This document shows, piece by piece, positions 24,292 through 32,326 of a stretch of 54,192 nucleotides of DNA. Where the stretch lies: NCBI RefSeq assembly GCF_018070325.1, contig NZ_JAGPXY010000043.1, positions 1 through 54,192 on the forward strand, read 5' to 3'. Positions within the stretch are counted from its first letter, which is position 1, and each line of letters begins with the position of its first letter. The position numbers were made by a program, and so were the translations under genes. Source of the stretch: Micromonospora sp. H61. Lineage in GTDB: Bacteria > Actinomycetota > Actinomycetes > Mycobacteriales > Micromonosporaceae. The notes beneath the pieces were generated by a model, which did no database searches, was not told where the DNA came from, and saw only the letters and a list, made by a program, of their open reading frames with translations.

Positions 24292-25662
24292 TCAGCAGGC
24301 CGGGTAGAGGCGACGGGTACCGACCCCGGCCGCGTACGCGTCCCGGTCGCTGAACCGGCAGCCGTAGTCGGGTCGGGCCACCACCGCCGGGTCGGTCACT
24401 GTGTCGCCGGCCGGGCGCTTGCCGGTGCGTACCCAGGACACCAGGTCGTCCCAGGCGGCGCCGGCCTCCGCCGGAGTGAACTCGCAGTGCTGCGTGGCCC
24501 GGATGGCCCGCTGAACCACCAGCCTGCTGCGACCGTTGCGCGCCACGTCGGTGGCGTACGCCTGCTCCATGCTGAACGGTACGAACAGGTCGCCGAGACC
24601 GTGCAGGCTGAGCACCGGCGCGGTCGGGCGGCCGACGATGCGCGGCACCTCGGTCAGCGTCGGCAGGAGCCGCTGCCGCAGGTTCTCCGGGGCGACCCGC
24701 TGCACCGTGGCGTTGACGTTCACCGGGCTGTTCGGGGCGTAGCGGGTGAGCAGGTTGGTGGAGAGCTGGCCGGGCCGCTGCGCGGGGGAGTTGCCGCTAC
24801 CGGTGGGCACGCTGATCGAGAAGAGGAAGTCCTTCCAGACCGCGAACGCGGCGTCGGCGCCCGGACGTGGCCCACCGGAACGGTTCACCGTGATCGCCCG
24901 CAACTGCTTGCCCCGGTCCGTCGTGGTGTCCGGCCCGGTGGGGGTCAGCCCGGCCAGGCCGAGCGCCACCTGGATGCGGGGCACCGCGTTGGTCAGGTAG
25001 TCAGCCGGCGTGGGATGGGCCGGCACCCCGGCGAGCGTCTGCGCGACCAGGTTGTAGTCCAGGTAGAAGTCGAGCAGCGTCTGATCACCGAGCACACCGC
25101 ACATCGGCAACGCGCCGTCGTAGAAGCCGGGGTACTGCTCCAGCGAACGACCGATGACGTACCCACCCATCGACACCCCGGCGACGTAGGTGTGCTGGGG
25201 CCGGCGGACCGTCCGCCCGAAGTGGTCGGCGAGATCCTTCGTCCCCAGCACCCCGGAGCGGATGTCGAAGCCGTTCCGGTCGTACGAGGACGACGCCCAG
25301 GCGTACCCCTGCTCCAGCAGGCGCTGGCGCAGCCCGAACGCCGGAGGTTCCGGCGAGAGCACAGTGCCCTGGCCGCGGTAGCCGTGCGCCCACAACACCA
25401 GGTCGCCGTTCCACCGGGCGGGGACCTCGATGATGTACCCGGCGTGGCGGTGCACGCCCTGGCGTACCGTCGTCGACTTGCCGCCCACGACCAACGGCGC
25501 CAACGGCGGATTCTCGATGGTGTAGCCCGGCAGCGGCTCGCCACCCCTCGCGTCGCGACCGGTGGCGCTGGCCGGCGCGGCACCGGCCAGCCCGACCGCG
25601 AGGGTCAGCGTCGCAGCGGCGGCGAGCAGGCGGCGGAGGGTACGAACGGGTGTGGACAGCAT
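24292..25662 (-). CDS. Secreted alpha/beta hydrolase
   Basis: A 456-residue exported hydrolase. A Sec signal peptide (hydrophobic LLAAAATLTLAVGLAGAAPASA, cleavage about residue 34) precedes an alpha/beta-hydrolase fold. The nucleophile elbow is GVSMGGYV, the acid is probably Asp in HGLGDLFVP, and the His is in ATQHCEF. A signature like tannase or hydroxybutyrate-oligomer hydrolases (WNGDLVLWAHGYRG; YTIENPP) is present, but the substrate is not clear. ATG 25662 has GGGGAG 6 nt upstream; a TTG at 25665 is less likely. It is convergent with the gene ending at 24225. Confidence 0.82.
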   Translation of the reverse strand: MLSTPVRTLRRLLAAAATLTLAVGLAGAAPASATGRDARGGEPLPGYTIENPPLAPLVVGGKSTTVRQGVHRHAGYIIEVPARWNGDLVLWAHGYRGQGTVLSPEPPAFGLRQRLLEQGYAWASSSYDRNGFDIRSGVLGTKDLADHFGRTVRRPQHTYVAGVSMGGYVIGRSLEQYPGFYDGALPMCGVLGDQTLLDFYLDYNLVAQTLAGVPAHPTPADYLTNAVPRIQVALGLAGLTPTGPDTTTDRGKQLRAITVNRSGGPRPGADAAFAVWKDFLFSISVPTGSGNSPAQRPGQLSTNLLTRYAPNSPVNVNATVQRVAPENLRQRLLPTLTEVPRIVGRPTAPVLSLHGLGDLFVPFSMEQAYATDVARNGRSRLVVQRAIRATQHCEFTPAEAGAAWDDLVSWVRTGKRPAGDTVTDPAVVARPDYGCRFSDRDAYAAGVGTRRLYPAC

Positions 25663-25851
25663 CAATGCTCCCCATCGGACGGTTGTCGCCCGGGGGCGAC
25701 CAGCGGGACGGTTGCCTACCGGCCGGTAGCATCCTGAACCTAGAACCGACGTCGACCAGTGTCAATGGGTTCGCTGATCAGCCGGTCAACGCGGCGGTCC
25801 AGCCGTACCCGGTCGTTCGGACCGGTGGGCCGATCGGGTTGACTTGTCGTC

Positions 25852-26166
25852 GTGGACGAGTCGATCTGGGAGGCGGCCCGAGCGTCACGCGGTTGGCTGG
25901 ACGCGGCGAACGGCACCGGGCAGACCGAACTGACCTGCCGCATCCTCAAGCTCACCGAGGAAGCGGGCGAGGCTTCGGCTGCCTGGATCGGTCTGCTCGG
26001 GCAGAACCCGCGCAAGGGTGTCACCCACACCCGCGAGGACGTCGCGGCGGAGTTGGCCGATGTCGCCTTCACCGCGTTGGTGGCCATCGAAAGCCTCGGG
26101 CTGGACGCGCAGACGGCTCTGGACGCTTGCGCCGCAAAGGTGCGCTCCCGCCTGACCGGCCAATAA
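25852..26166 (+). CDS. MazG-like nucleotide pyrophosphohydrolase
   Basis: A 104-residue protein with the all-alpha NTP pyrophosphohydrolase motif: LTEEAGEASAAWIG (ExxE) and EDVAAELADVAFTALVAI (ExxD). Such proteins hydrolyse (d)NTPs, often damaged ones, to monophosphate and pyrophosphate. GTG 25852 is the start, and no strong ribosome-binding site is seen. The substrate is not known, and the gene stands alone. Confidence 0.78.
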   Translation: MDESIWEAARASRGWLDAANGTGQTELTCRILKLTEEAGEASAAWIGLLGQNPRKGVTHTREDVAAELADVAFTALVAIESLGLDAQTALDACAAKVRSRLTGQ

Positions 26167-26615
26167 CCACCCCTAGCGTGCGGGCCCCTCTCCCGGCGGT
26201 CGGCCGACCTGTGTGTGAACTTTGCCGGCACTGGGTGTTGTGCGTCGGTCGCTTCATTCGTGATCGACTCGGGTTTCGTGAAGTCGGCCGGTCCGGGCGT
26301 CCGGAATGCCGGGTGTCGTCTGGGGCGGTTTGCCCTTTGTTGGATGGTTGTGGGGTGTGGCCGGGCGCACTCGTGGGCCGGAATCATGGCCGGGCCGGGG
26401 TCGTTACACACCCTGACGATCGCAGCACCACCGACCCGCGGCCGGACCCCTGAGGGCTGGTCGCGCAGGTTGGAATGCCAGCCACCGCCCGGTCGTTACA
26501 GATGGACCCGGCGCCACGAGCCCCCCGCTCGTCAGGTCGCCGACCCCGACGCCCGACCGGGTGTCACCCCCCAAGACTTTTCCCCTTGGTACGTGCAGCG
26601 CCGGACGAGGTGCTC
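26167..26615. other. Non-coding stretch upstream of lysozyme-like paralogue 2
   Basis: About 450 bp without a convincing gene. It holds a 10-bp direct repeat GGTCGTTACA at 26399-26408 and 26491-26500, 92 bp apart, that could be a regulator site or promoter part. I looked for a c-di-AMP (ydaO) riboswitch, common before actinobacterial cell-wall hydrolases, and did not recognise its conserved core here. Confidence 0.5.
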
Positions 26616-26656
26616 ACACCCATCACCGCCGTCTCCCTCTTTGGCGGTGTGGGTGT
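26616..26656 (+). promoter_or_regulatory. Stable 5'-UTR hairpin before lysozyme-like gene
   Basis: A 14-bp stem with a single bulged T: arm 26616-26630 (ACACCCATCACCGCC) pairs with 26643-26656 (GGCGGTGTGGGTGT), loop of 12 bases. It ends 10 bases before AAGGAG (26667-26672), the ribosome-binding site of ATG 26681. It may protect the message or control translation. Confidence 0.6.
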
Positions 26657-26680
26657 TCTACCCCCGAAGGAGCTACCCCC

Positions 26681-27247
26681 ATGAACACGATCTTCCGTAA
26701 GAGCGTGCTGTCTGTTGCTGGTCTCGCGTTCGCCGGTGGTGTGTTCGCCGGCCCGATCGCCGCCCACGCCGCTACCCCGGCCGTGGATGCCAAGGCGGTT
26801 GCGGTGGCCGTGCAGTCGGCGGCGCCGAAGCCGCAGGGCGAGCAGTCCCACATCACCCTCAACGACGAGCAGACCACCAACGTGAAGGCCATCATCGCGG
26901 CCACCAAGAAGGCCGGCCTCCCCGAGCGGGCCGCGGTCATCTCGATCGCGACGAGCCTGCAGGAATCCAAGCTGGAGAACCTGGGTCACCTGGGCGACCG
27001 GAACGACCACGACTCGCTGGGCCTGTTCCAGCAGCGCCCGAGCTCGGGTTGGGGCACCCCGGAGCAGATCACCGACCCCGAGTACTCCACCACCGCGTTC
27101 CTCAAGGGCCTCAAGCAGGTCGACGGGTGGCAGGACATGCCGCTGACCGACGCCGCCCAGACCGTACAGGTGTCGGCCTACCCGGACGCCTACGCCCAGT
27201 GGGAGCAGCAGGCCACCGACCTCGTCGCCCAGCACTGGAACAGCTGA
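26681..27247 (+). CDS. Secreted lysozyme-like/transglycosylase-like protein, paralogue 2
   Basis: A 188-residue secreted protein with a signal peptide (FRKSVLSVAGLAFAGGVFAG, cleavage near AAHA at residue 27), a short linker and the same C-terminal domain as the proteins at 23512 and 49415: VKAIIAATKKAGLPERAAVISIATSLQE in two parts, the Glu in TSLQESKLEN, HDSLGLFQQRPSSGWGT, and AYPDAYAQWEQQA. The paralogue at 23512 is longer mainly in its linker. AAGGAG lies 8 nt before ATG 26681. It probably acts on cell-wall glycan, by family resemblance. Confidence 0.75.
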   Translation: MNTIFRKSVLSVAGLAFAGGVFAGPIAAHAATPAVDAKAVAVAVQSAAPKPQGEQSHITLNDEQTTNVKAIIAATKKAGLPERAAVISIATSLQESKLENLGHLGDRNDHDSLGLFQQRPSSGWGTPEQITDPEYSTTAFLKGLKQVDGWQDMPLTDAAQTVQVSAYPDAYAQWEQQATDLVAQHWNS

Positions 27248-27305
27248 CCCCACACCACAAGCACCCAGCACCACCGCACGGCAACACCACCGCACGACAC
27301 CGACT

Positions 27306-27349
27306 GCTGGCCGGCACCCGCAACCCGGGTGCCGGCCAGCGGCCTTTCT
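27306..27349 (+). terminator. Hairpin terminator after lysozyme-like paralogue 2
   Basis: A perfect 15-bp stem, GCTGGCCGGCACCCG (27306-27320) with CGGGTGCCGGCCAGC (27326-27340), loop CAACC, followed by GGCCTTTCT. A strong intrinsic terminator for the upstream gene. Confidence 0.85.
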
Positions 27350-27491
27350 GCTCTAGCCGGTACTGGCCGCCGTTCACCAGTCGCCGTCCTCGTTCACTGG
27401 CCACTGACCGGAGTGACGTGATCGGCGCCGAGTGATCCGATCGGCCGGCGGGTACGTACCCCTGGACGGGGACCGGCGGAGGGACACAGGC

Positions 27492-28484
27492 ATGGCCGCA
27501 GTGGGGTACGGCGCGGATCGCGAACCGGAGTCAGCGCCGGAGCCGTCCGGTGGGGCCGCACCGCGACGGTGGTCCACCGGTGTACGCCTGTTGGTGGCTG
27601 CTGCCGCCGTCGTCTTGCTCCTGGGTGCGGCAGCGGTGGCCGTGATCGTTGCCGATCCCGACCACCTCGGCATGACCTACTCCGGCCAACCCGACGGCAC
27701 TCGCCCGGACGGCACTCGCCCGGACGGCACTCGCCCGGACGGCACTCGCCCGGACGGCCCAGGTGGCGTCGCTGACCCGGACGCGGCTGAGGGGCGCCGC
27801 GGTGGTGCGGGCGCTGCTGGCGAGCAACTGTTGACAGCGCCGCTGGCGGGTCGGCAGAAGGGCACCTTCGTGCTCGCGGATGGGCTGCACTCGTTCGAGC
27901 TGCGGGTGGCCGAGTTGGGCGATGACCTGTACCGGATCAGTACCCCGGCGGGCTCGGGCGTGGCGGGCCGACCGGCGGTGCAGGGGGAGACCGTGCGGCT
28001 CGACCTCGTGGAGTCCGGGACGCGCGGGCCACGGGCGGTGCGGGTGTTGCTCAACGAGCGGGTCGCCTGGCGTGTCCACCTCGTTGGCGGGGTGAGCAGT
28101 CAGGTGCTGGACCTGACCCGGGCCCGGCTGCTGGGCGTGGAACTCGCCGGGGGTTCCAGCCGTACCGAGATTCTCCTGCCACCGATCACCGCCGCCGGCC
28201 CCGGCAACCCCACCGGCCCGCGCTCAGACCAGCCTGCCACCATCCTGACCGTACGACTCACCGGTGGGACCAGCCAGCTCGACGTGCGGGTCCCGGGGCA
28301 GACTCCGGTACGGGTTCGGGCGGGAGCCGGCGCCGGCTCGGTGGTGGTACGCGACGACCGCTGGGATGGGGTGGCCGCGGGCTCGGTGCTGGGTACGCCG
28401 GGTTGGGACCGGTCGGCGGAGCGCCTGTACCTGGACCTGGTCGCCGGTGCCAACAGCGTGCTGGTCTCCTCCAGCAACCGGTAA
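27492..28484 (+). CDS. Single-pass membrane protein with tandem Pro-Asp-Gly-Thr-Arg repeats
   Basis: A 330-residue protein starting at ATG 27492, with GGAGGGA about 8 nt upstream. A cytoplasmic N-terminus is followed by one TM helix (LLVAAAAVVLLLGAAAVAVIVA, about 33-54) and a stalk made of PDGTR repeats (four full copies) coded by a 15-bp tandem repeat. The outer domain (about 110-330) is beta-rich, with periodic VRLDL, VRVLL and VRLTGGTSQLDVRVPG strands, like beta-helix or toast-rack domains of the DUF4097/LiaF type. No enzymatic motif is seen. Function unknown. Confidence 0.7.
   Translation: MAAVGYGADREPESAPEPSGGAAPRRWSTGVRLLVAAAAVVLLLGAAAVAVIVADPDHLGMTYSGQPDGTRPDGTRPDGTRPDGTRPDGPGGVADPDAAEGRRGGAGAAGEQLLTAPLAGRQKGTFVLADGLHSFELRVAELGDDLYRISTPAGSGVAGRPAVQGETVRLDLVESGTRGPRAVRVLLNERVAWRVHLVGGVSSQVLDLTRARLLGVELAGGSSRTEILLPPITAAGPGNPTGPRSDQPATILTVRLTGGTSQLDVRVPGQTPVRVRAGAGAGSVVVRDDRWDGVAAGSVLGTPGWDRSAERLYLDLVAGANSVLVSSSNR
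27696..27756 (+). repeat. 15-bp tandem repeat (four copies), coding
   Basis: The unit GACGGCACTCGCCCG recurs four times in tandem with almost no variation, coding Pro-Asp-Gly-Thr-Arg in the stalk of the membrane protein. In-frame slippage would change stalk length by five residues per unit. Confidence 0.75.
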
Positions 28485-28620
28485 CCCACGCCGGGCCAGC
28501 CCACGCCGGCCAGCCGACCCTGACAACCACGGGCTGGTGAACCCGCCCGCCCTCGGCTGGAAGCACCGCGGTCGCGAATGGGCATGCGCGTACAGTCGGG
28601 CGGTGGAGCGTACTGAATCA

Positions 28621-29577
28621 ATGCTGGCGCAGACCCGACCGCCTGGCGTGGCCGACGTCGATCCCGGCAGTGTGTTGTTGCCCGGCCACGACGTGCCGTT
28701 GGGTCGGTACACCACGGTGCGGCGGCTGCTTCCGCAGCGCGCCCGCCGGATGGTTGGCGCGTGGTGTTTCGTCGATCATTTCGGCCCGGACGATGTGGCG
28801 CAGCGGCCCGGTATGGAGGTGCCGCCGCACCCGCACACCGGGCTGCAGACGGTGACCTGGCTGCTCGACGGCGAGATTCTGCACCGGGACAGCCTCGGCA
28901 ACGTGCAGCCGATCGTGCCCGGCCAACTGAACGTGATGACCTCCGGGAACGGTATCGCCCACTCGGAGCGCTCGCCGGCCACCCATCCGCCGGTGATGCA
29001 CGGTGTGCAGCTCTGGGTGGCGCTGCCGGACCCGGCGCGGGCCGGAGCGGCCGACTTCGCGCACCACGCCGACCTGCCGCGCTGGCGGGACGGCGATCTG
29101 GACGTCACAGTGCTGGTCGGCGAGTTCGCCGGGGAGCGGTCACCGGCAGTGGTGCACACCCCGCTGGTGGGGGTGCAGTTGGAGCTGCGCGGCGAGGCGC
29201 CGGCGACGATGGCGTTGCGGCCCGATTTCGAGTACGCCGTGCTGGCAATGTCCGGGTCCGCGGAGGCGGCCGGGGTCGGGTTCGAACCGGGGGCGCTGCT
29301 GTATCTGGGCTCGGGCCGCCGGGAGCTGACAGTGCGGGGCGGGGCCGGGGCCCGGTTGCTGCTGCTGGGCGGAACGCCGTTCGAGGAGCCGTTGGTGATG
29401 TGGTGGAACTTCGTGGGCCGGTCACACGAGGAGATCGCCGCCGCCCGGGAGGACTGGATGGCCGGCGACGGGCGCTTCGGTGTGGTCGCCGACGATTCGG
29501 CGCCGCCGCTGCCGGCGCCCGCCCTGCCCACGACCCGCCTCAAGGCCCGCGACCGCACCGGCGGCATGCACGGGTGA
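28621..29577 (+). CDS. Pirin-family protein
   Basis: A 318-residue bicupin. The N-terminal cupin has the conserved metal site HPHTGLQTVTWLLDGEILHRDS and VMTSGNGIAHSE, so the metal ligands are probably two His, one His and one Glu. The C-terminal cupin is less conserved (FEPGALLYLGSGRRELTV). The tail FGRFGVVAD-like end (DWMAGDGRFGVV) is typical of pirins. Bacterial pirins have been linked to quercetin dioxygenase activity and stress; the role here is open. The start is ATG 28621; GTG 28603 is in frame. Confidence 0.88.
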   Translation: MLAQTRPPGVADVDPGSVLLPGHDVPLGRYTTVRRLLPQRARRMVGAWCFVDHFGPDDVAQRPGMEVPPHPHTGLQTVTWLLDGEILHRDSLGNVQPIVPGQLNVMTSGNGIAHSERSPATHPPVMHGVQLWVALPDPARAGAADFAHHADLPRWRDGDLDVTVLVGEFAGERSPAVVHTPLVGVQLELRGEAPATMALRPDFEYAVLAMSGSAEAAGVGFEPGALLYLGSGRRELTVRGGAGARLLLLGGTPFEEPLVMWWNFVGRSHEEIAAAREDWMAGDGRFGVVADDSAPPLPAPALPTTRLKARDRTGGMHG

Positions 29578-29628
29578 CGGGCACGCGCGGCCGGTGTGTG
29601 ACCCCTGGTGGCGCGGGTAGTCGCCGGC

Positions 29629-30297
29629 ATGGCGACCAGTTTGATCACTCCGGTGGAGGACCGTAAACGTCTGGCGCGCCGGCTCGCCGGTGGCGGGCGG
29701 GGCTTCGCCGAGCAGTACGGGTTCCGGGTGACCAACAACCCGGCGAGTCTCTTCCAGGTGCTGTACCTGTCGGTGCTGCTGGCCCGTCGTGGTGACTTCC
29801 GGCGGGCGTTGGACGGGGCACGGGCGTTGCGCGACGAGGGGTGGGACAGCGCGGCCCGGCTCGCGCGTTCGCTGCACGAGGACCGGGTCCGGGTGCTGCG
29901 CGCCAGCGGCCAGCGCGGTGACGTGGACGCGCTGGCCGCTGTGCTGGGTGACCTGGCCCGGACGGTGATCGAGCGGTACCGGGGTGATCTGCGCCGGCTG
30001 CGGGCGGTCGCGCACCACGACCCGGTCCGGGAGCGCGCGCTGCTGGCCGAGCTTCCGGGCGTGGACGATCAGGTCGTCGTCCTGTTTCTCCGCGAGGCGC
30101 AGGCGTTGTGGCGGGAGGTGGCCCCGGTCGCCGACCGGCGGGCGCTGGCTGCCGCGCGTCGGCTCGGGCTGGGCAGGTCGGCGGACGACCTGGCCGGCCT
30201 GGCCACTGGCGAGTCCGAGCAGTTGGCCTGGTTGGTGGGGGCGTTGGCCCGGGTCGACCTGGAGCACCGGTACGCGGAGGTGACCGGTCAGCCGTGA
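29629..30297 (+). CDS. Helical protein, possibly HhH-type endonuclease-like
   Basis: A 222-residue all-helical protein starting at ATG 29629. FRVTNNPASLFQVLYLSVLLARRG resembles the opening of endonuclease III/HhH-GPD proteins, but the iron-sulfur loop and catalytic Lys/Asp of true glycosylases are not visible. The later part (DLARTVIERYRGDLRRLRAVAHHDP; DDQVVVLFLREAQALW) is consistent with HhH helices. Annotated here as uncertain. Confidence 0.55.
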   Translation: MATSLITPVEDRKRLARRLAGGGRGFAEQYGFRVTNNPASLFQVLYLSVLLARRGDFRRALDGARALRDEGWDSAARLARSLHEDRVRVLRASGQRGDVDALAAVLGDLARTVIERYRGDLRRLRAVAHHDPVRERALLAELPGVDDQVVVLFLREAQALWREVAPVADRRALAAARRLGLGRSADDLAGLATGESEQLAWLVGALARVDLEHRYAEVTGQP

Positions 30298-30564
30298 CGT
30301 GCCCTGGCCCACACTTCCCCAAATTCTGACCAAACGGAGGATGTTCTGCCGTATGGTTGGACCCGGCAGTGCTGGCCGCTCGGTTCGAGCGGACCTCCAC
30401 CGCCTGGTGACCGCGACCGGTTCGGATGCGGTTCACCGCCTGGGCAGGCTTGCGTGGCGCCCTGGGTCGCGGTTCGTGACCAGGGGCGCCCGCCTGTCCC
30501 GGCCCTTCGATCGGCCCCGCCCCGTGTCACGCTCCGGGGGTCCGTGCGGCCGGCTGAGTCCCTC

Positions 30565-31230
30565 TCACCGCGCCAGACCCGCCAACAGGTTCACGGTCAC
30601 GGCGATGATGAACGCGCCGAACAGGTACGACACCATCGAGTGGCGCAGCACCGTACGACGCATCTCGTTGCTGGTCAGGTTGGTGTCGGAGATCTGGAAC
30701 GTCGTCCCGATGGTGAACGCGACGTACGCGAAGTCGGAGTAGCGCGGCGGTTCGGGCTGGTTGAAGTTCACCCCGCCGTCCGGGCCGGTGTAGTAGATCC
30801 GGGCGTACCGGGCGGCGAACACGGTGTGCACCACGAACCAGGAGAGCACCACGCTGAGCACGCCCACGCCGCTGTGCAGCTCCCGGGCCATCCCGGGGGG
30901 CGCGCTCTGCGCGCTGGCCACGACCAACCCGACGGCCAGCAGGCTGGCCAGGCAGGCGACGAGCAGCAGGCTGTCCCGGATCGCCCGGTTCGGGTCCTCG
31001 TGGACGGCCAGTTGGGCGGTCCGCTCGGCGTCCATCGGCCAGATCTTGTGCCAGACCAGCACGAGCCAGCTCAGCGCGCCCACGTCCCAGCCGGCCAGCG
31101 CGGCGAGCGGTAGGGGCAGTAGCAGCGCGAAGACGAAGCCGGCGATGACCCCGACCACCGCCACAACGGCGAGCTGCTTCGCAGCCGGGAAACGCACGTC
31201 CGCTGGCCGGTCGGGGCCGGTCTGGGTCAC
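30565..31230 (-). CDS. DUF1345-family membrane protein
   Basis: A 221-residue protein with about five hydrophobic helices (AVVAVVGVIAGFVFALLLP, LSWLVLVWHKIWPMDAER, LLLVACLASLLAVGLVVA, HSGVGVLSVVLSWFVVHTVFAARYA, YLFGAFIIAVTVNLLAG). The region YSDFAYVAFTIGTTFQISDTNL is the family signature. Role unknown. GTG 31230 is the start. It reads in the same direction as the DUF2795 gene upstream, 42 bp away, so an operon is likely. Confidence 0.87.
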   Translation of the reverse strand: MTQTGPDRPADVRFPAAKQLAVVAVVGVIAGFVFALLLPLPLAALAGWDVGALSWLVLVWHKIWPMDAERTAQLAVHEDPNRAIRDSLLLVACLASLLAVGLVVASAQSAPPGMARELHSGVGVLSVVLSWFVVHTVFAARYARIYYTGPDGGVNFNQPEPPRYSDFAYVAFTIGTTFQISDTNLTSNEMRRTVLRHSMVSYLFGAFIIAVTVNLLAGLAR

Positions 31231-31272
31231 TCGGGACGCTGCCGGGGCGGGGTGGTGGGCGCCACCGCCGGG

Positions 31273-31545
31273 TCAGATGCCGCGCAGGTGCTGCGAGACC
31301 CGGTTGTGCTTCTTGTCCCGGGCCTGCTCGGCCCGCTGGGCGGGGCCGACCTCGGGCGCCGCCTCGATCCCGGCCGACCGGGCCACCTCGGTCCCGTTGG
31401 CGTAGTCGACCGGCGGCAGGGCGCGCAGCGCCTTCAGCACGTCCGGCGGGGCACCCTCCCGTTCGGCCTCGCGGACCACGTCGTCCTTCTCGGCCGGGTA
31501 GTCCAGGCTCGACAGGTACTGCAGGACGTCGGCGTAGCTCGCCAT
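31273..31545 (-). CDS. DUF2795-family small protein
   Basis: A 90-residue soluble protein beginning MASYADVLQYLSSLDYPAEKDDVV, with a highly charged C-terminus (QRAEQARDKKHNRVSQHLRG). DUF2795 proteins are small helical proteins common in actinobacteria with no assigned role; the YPA(E/x)KxD(V/L)V region is its signature. ATG 31545 has GAGGGAG 8 nt upstream. Confidence 0.82.
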   Translation of the reverse strand: MASYADVLQYLSSLDYPAEKDDVVREAEREGAPPDVLKALRALPPVDYANGTEVARSAGIEAAPEVGPAQRAEQARDKKHNRVSQHLRGI

Positions 31546-31698
31546 GGCGTGGGCTCCCTCGGGCATCGATGTGGTGACGACCGGCGGCGGTTACCCGCCC
31601 GCCGGCCGGTCACGCCCGCCCGGCGCAGGAAACCGGCGCCGTTTCTCCTCGGCCGGCGCGGGTACCCGCAGACGCCGACGCGAGCAAGGGAGTACGCG

Positions 31699-32109
31699 AT
31701 GAACTACGACACCTTCATCGACCAGGTTTCCCAGCGCACCGCCACGTCGTCCGAGCGGGCGGTCGAGCTGACCCGGGCCGTGTTGGAGACGTTCGCCGAG
31801 CGGTTGACCGGCGGTGAGGTCCTGGACCTGGCCGCCCAGTTGCCCCAACCGCTGCAACTCGTGCTCAAGCCGAGTCCGAGCACCGAGCAGGCGGACCGAT
31901 TCGGCGCTGGGGAGTTCGTCGCCCGGGTCGCGTTGCGCGCCGGTGTGCCGGAGCCCGCCGCCGAGGACGCCAGCCGGGCGGTCTTCACCACCCTGCGCGA
32001 GGCGATCACCGGCGGTGAGTTCGACGACGTGGTGACCCAACTGCCACGGGACTATCGGGGCCTGGTCGAGCAGGCGATGGCCCCGGGCGCGACGTTGCGC
32101 CGCGGCTGA
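31699..32109 (+). CDS. DUF2267-family protein
   Basis: A 136-residue soluble protein. The two-helix DUF2267 repeat is visible in ERAVELTRAVLETFAERLTGGEVLDLAAQLP and EDASRAVFTTLREAITGGEFDDVVTQLP. The family is widespread in actinobacteria and often stress-related, without a known activity. GTTCG-like motifs were not seen upstream. A second protein with a DUF2267 domain is at 42841. It starts at ATG 31699. Confidence 0.85.
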   Translation: MNYDTFIDQVSQRTATSSERAVELTRAVLETFAERLTGGEVLDLAAQLPQPLQLVLKPSPSTEQADRFGAGEFVARVALRAGVPEPAAEDASRAVFTTLREAITGGEFDDVVTQLPRDYRGLVEQAMAPGATLRRG

Positions 32110-32202
32110 CAGCGCTCGTACCGGGCACACACAGCGGTTTACCAGGGCAACCAGCGATGTCCCGCTTGGCGTGGCGATTGCGCCTGACCTAACCTTGTCG
32201 TG

Positions 32203-32298
32203 CGAGGGGAGTACTTCCCACGAACCATTCCGGTCAGTACGGCGCGCCCGGCGCGCCTCGGGTGGTTGCCCACCAGGTGGTGGGTGAAGGAGACCTCG
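32203..32298 (+). promoter_or_regulatory. yybP-ykoY (manganese) riboswitch aptamer
   Basis: The sequence holds the conserved yybP-ykoY blocks: GGGGAGTACTTCCC (from 32207), CGGTCAGTACGG (32231-32242), and the 3' GAAGGAGACC (32286-32295). P1 is CGAGG (32203-32207) with CCTCG (32294-32298). This family senses Mn2+ and controls Mn exporters and TerC/Alx proteins; a TerC-family gene begins 29 bp further on, as expected. Confidence 0.85.
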
Positions 32299-32317
32299 AA
32301 CATGACGGTGTTCGAGG
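32294..32317 (+). promoter_or_regulatory. Expression-platform hairpin masking the TerC ribosome-binding site
   Basis: CCTCGAACA (32294-32302) pairs perfectly with TGTTCGAGG (32309-32317), nine base pairs around TGACGG. The right arm contains GAGG of the Shine-Dalgarno GAGGAG (32314-32319) for ATG 32327. The left arm is also the 3' strand of aptamer P1, so the two structures exclude each other. Ligand binding should free the site and turn translation on. Confidence 0.75.
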
Positions 32318-32326
32318 AGACCCCAC

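Noticed and set aside
30299..30742. Plus-strand frame between the endonuclease-like gene and DUF1345
   Set aside because: Overlaps the end of the DUF1345 gene on the other strand, has no good start or ribosome site and no protein-like pattern. The gap 30298-30564 is treated as non-coding.
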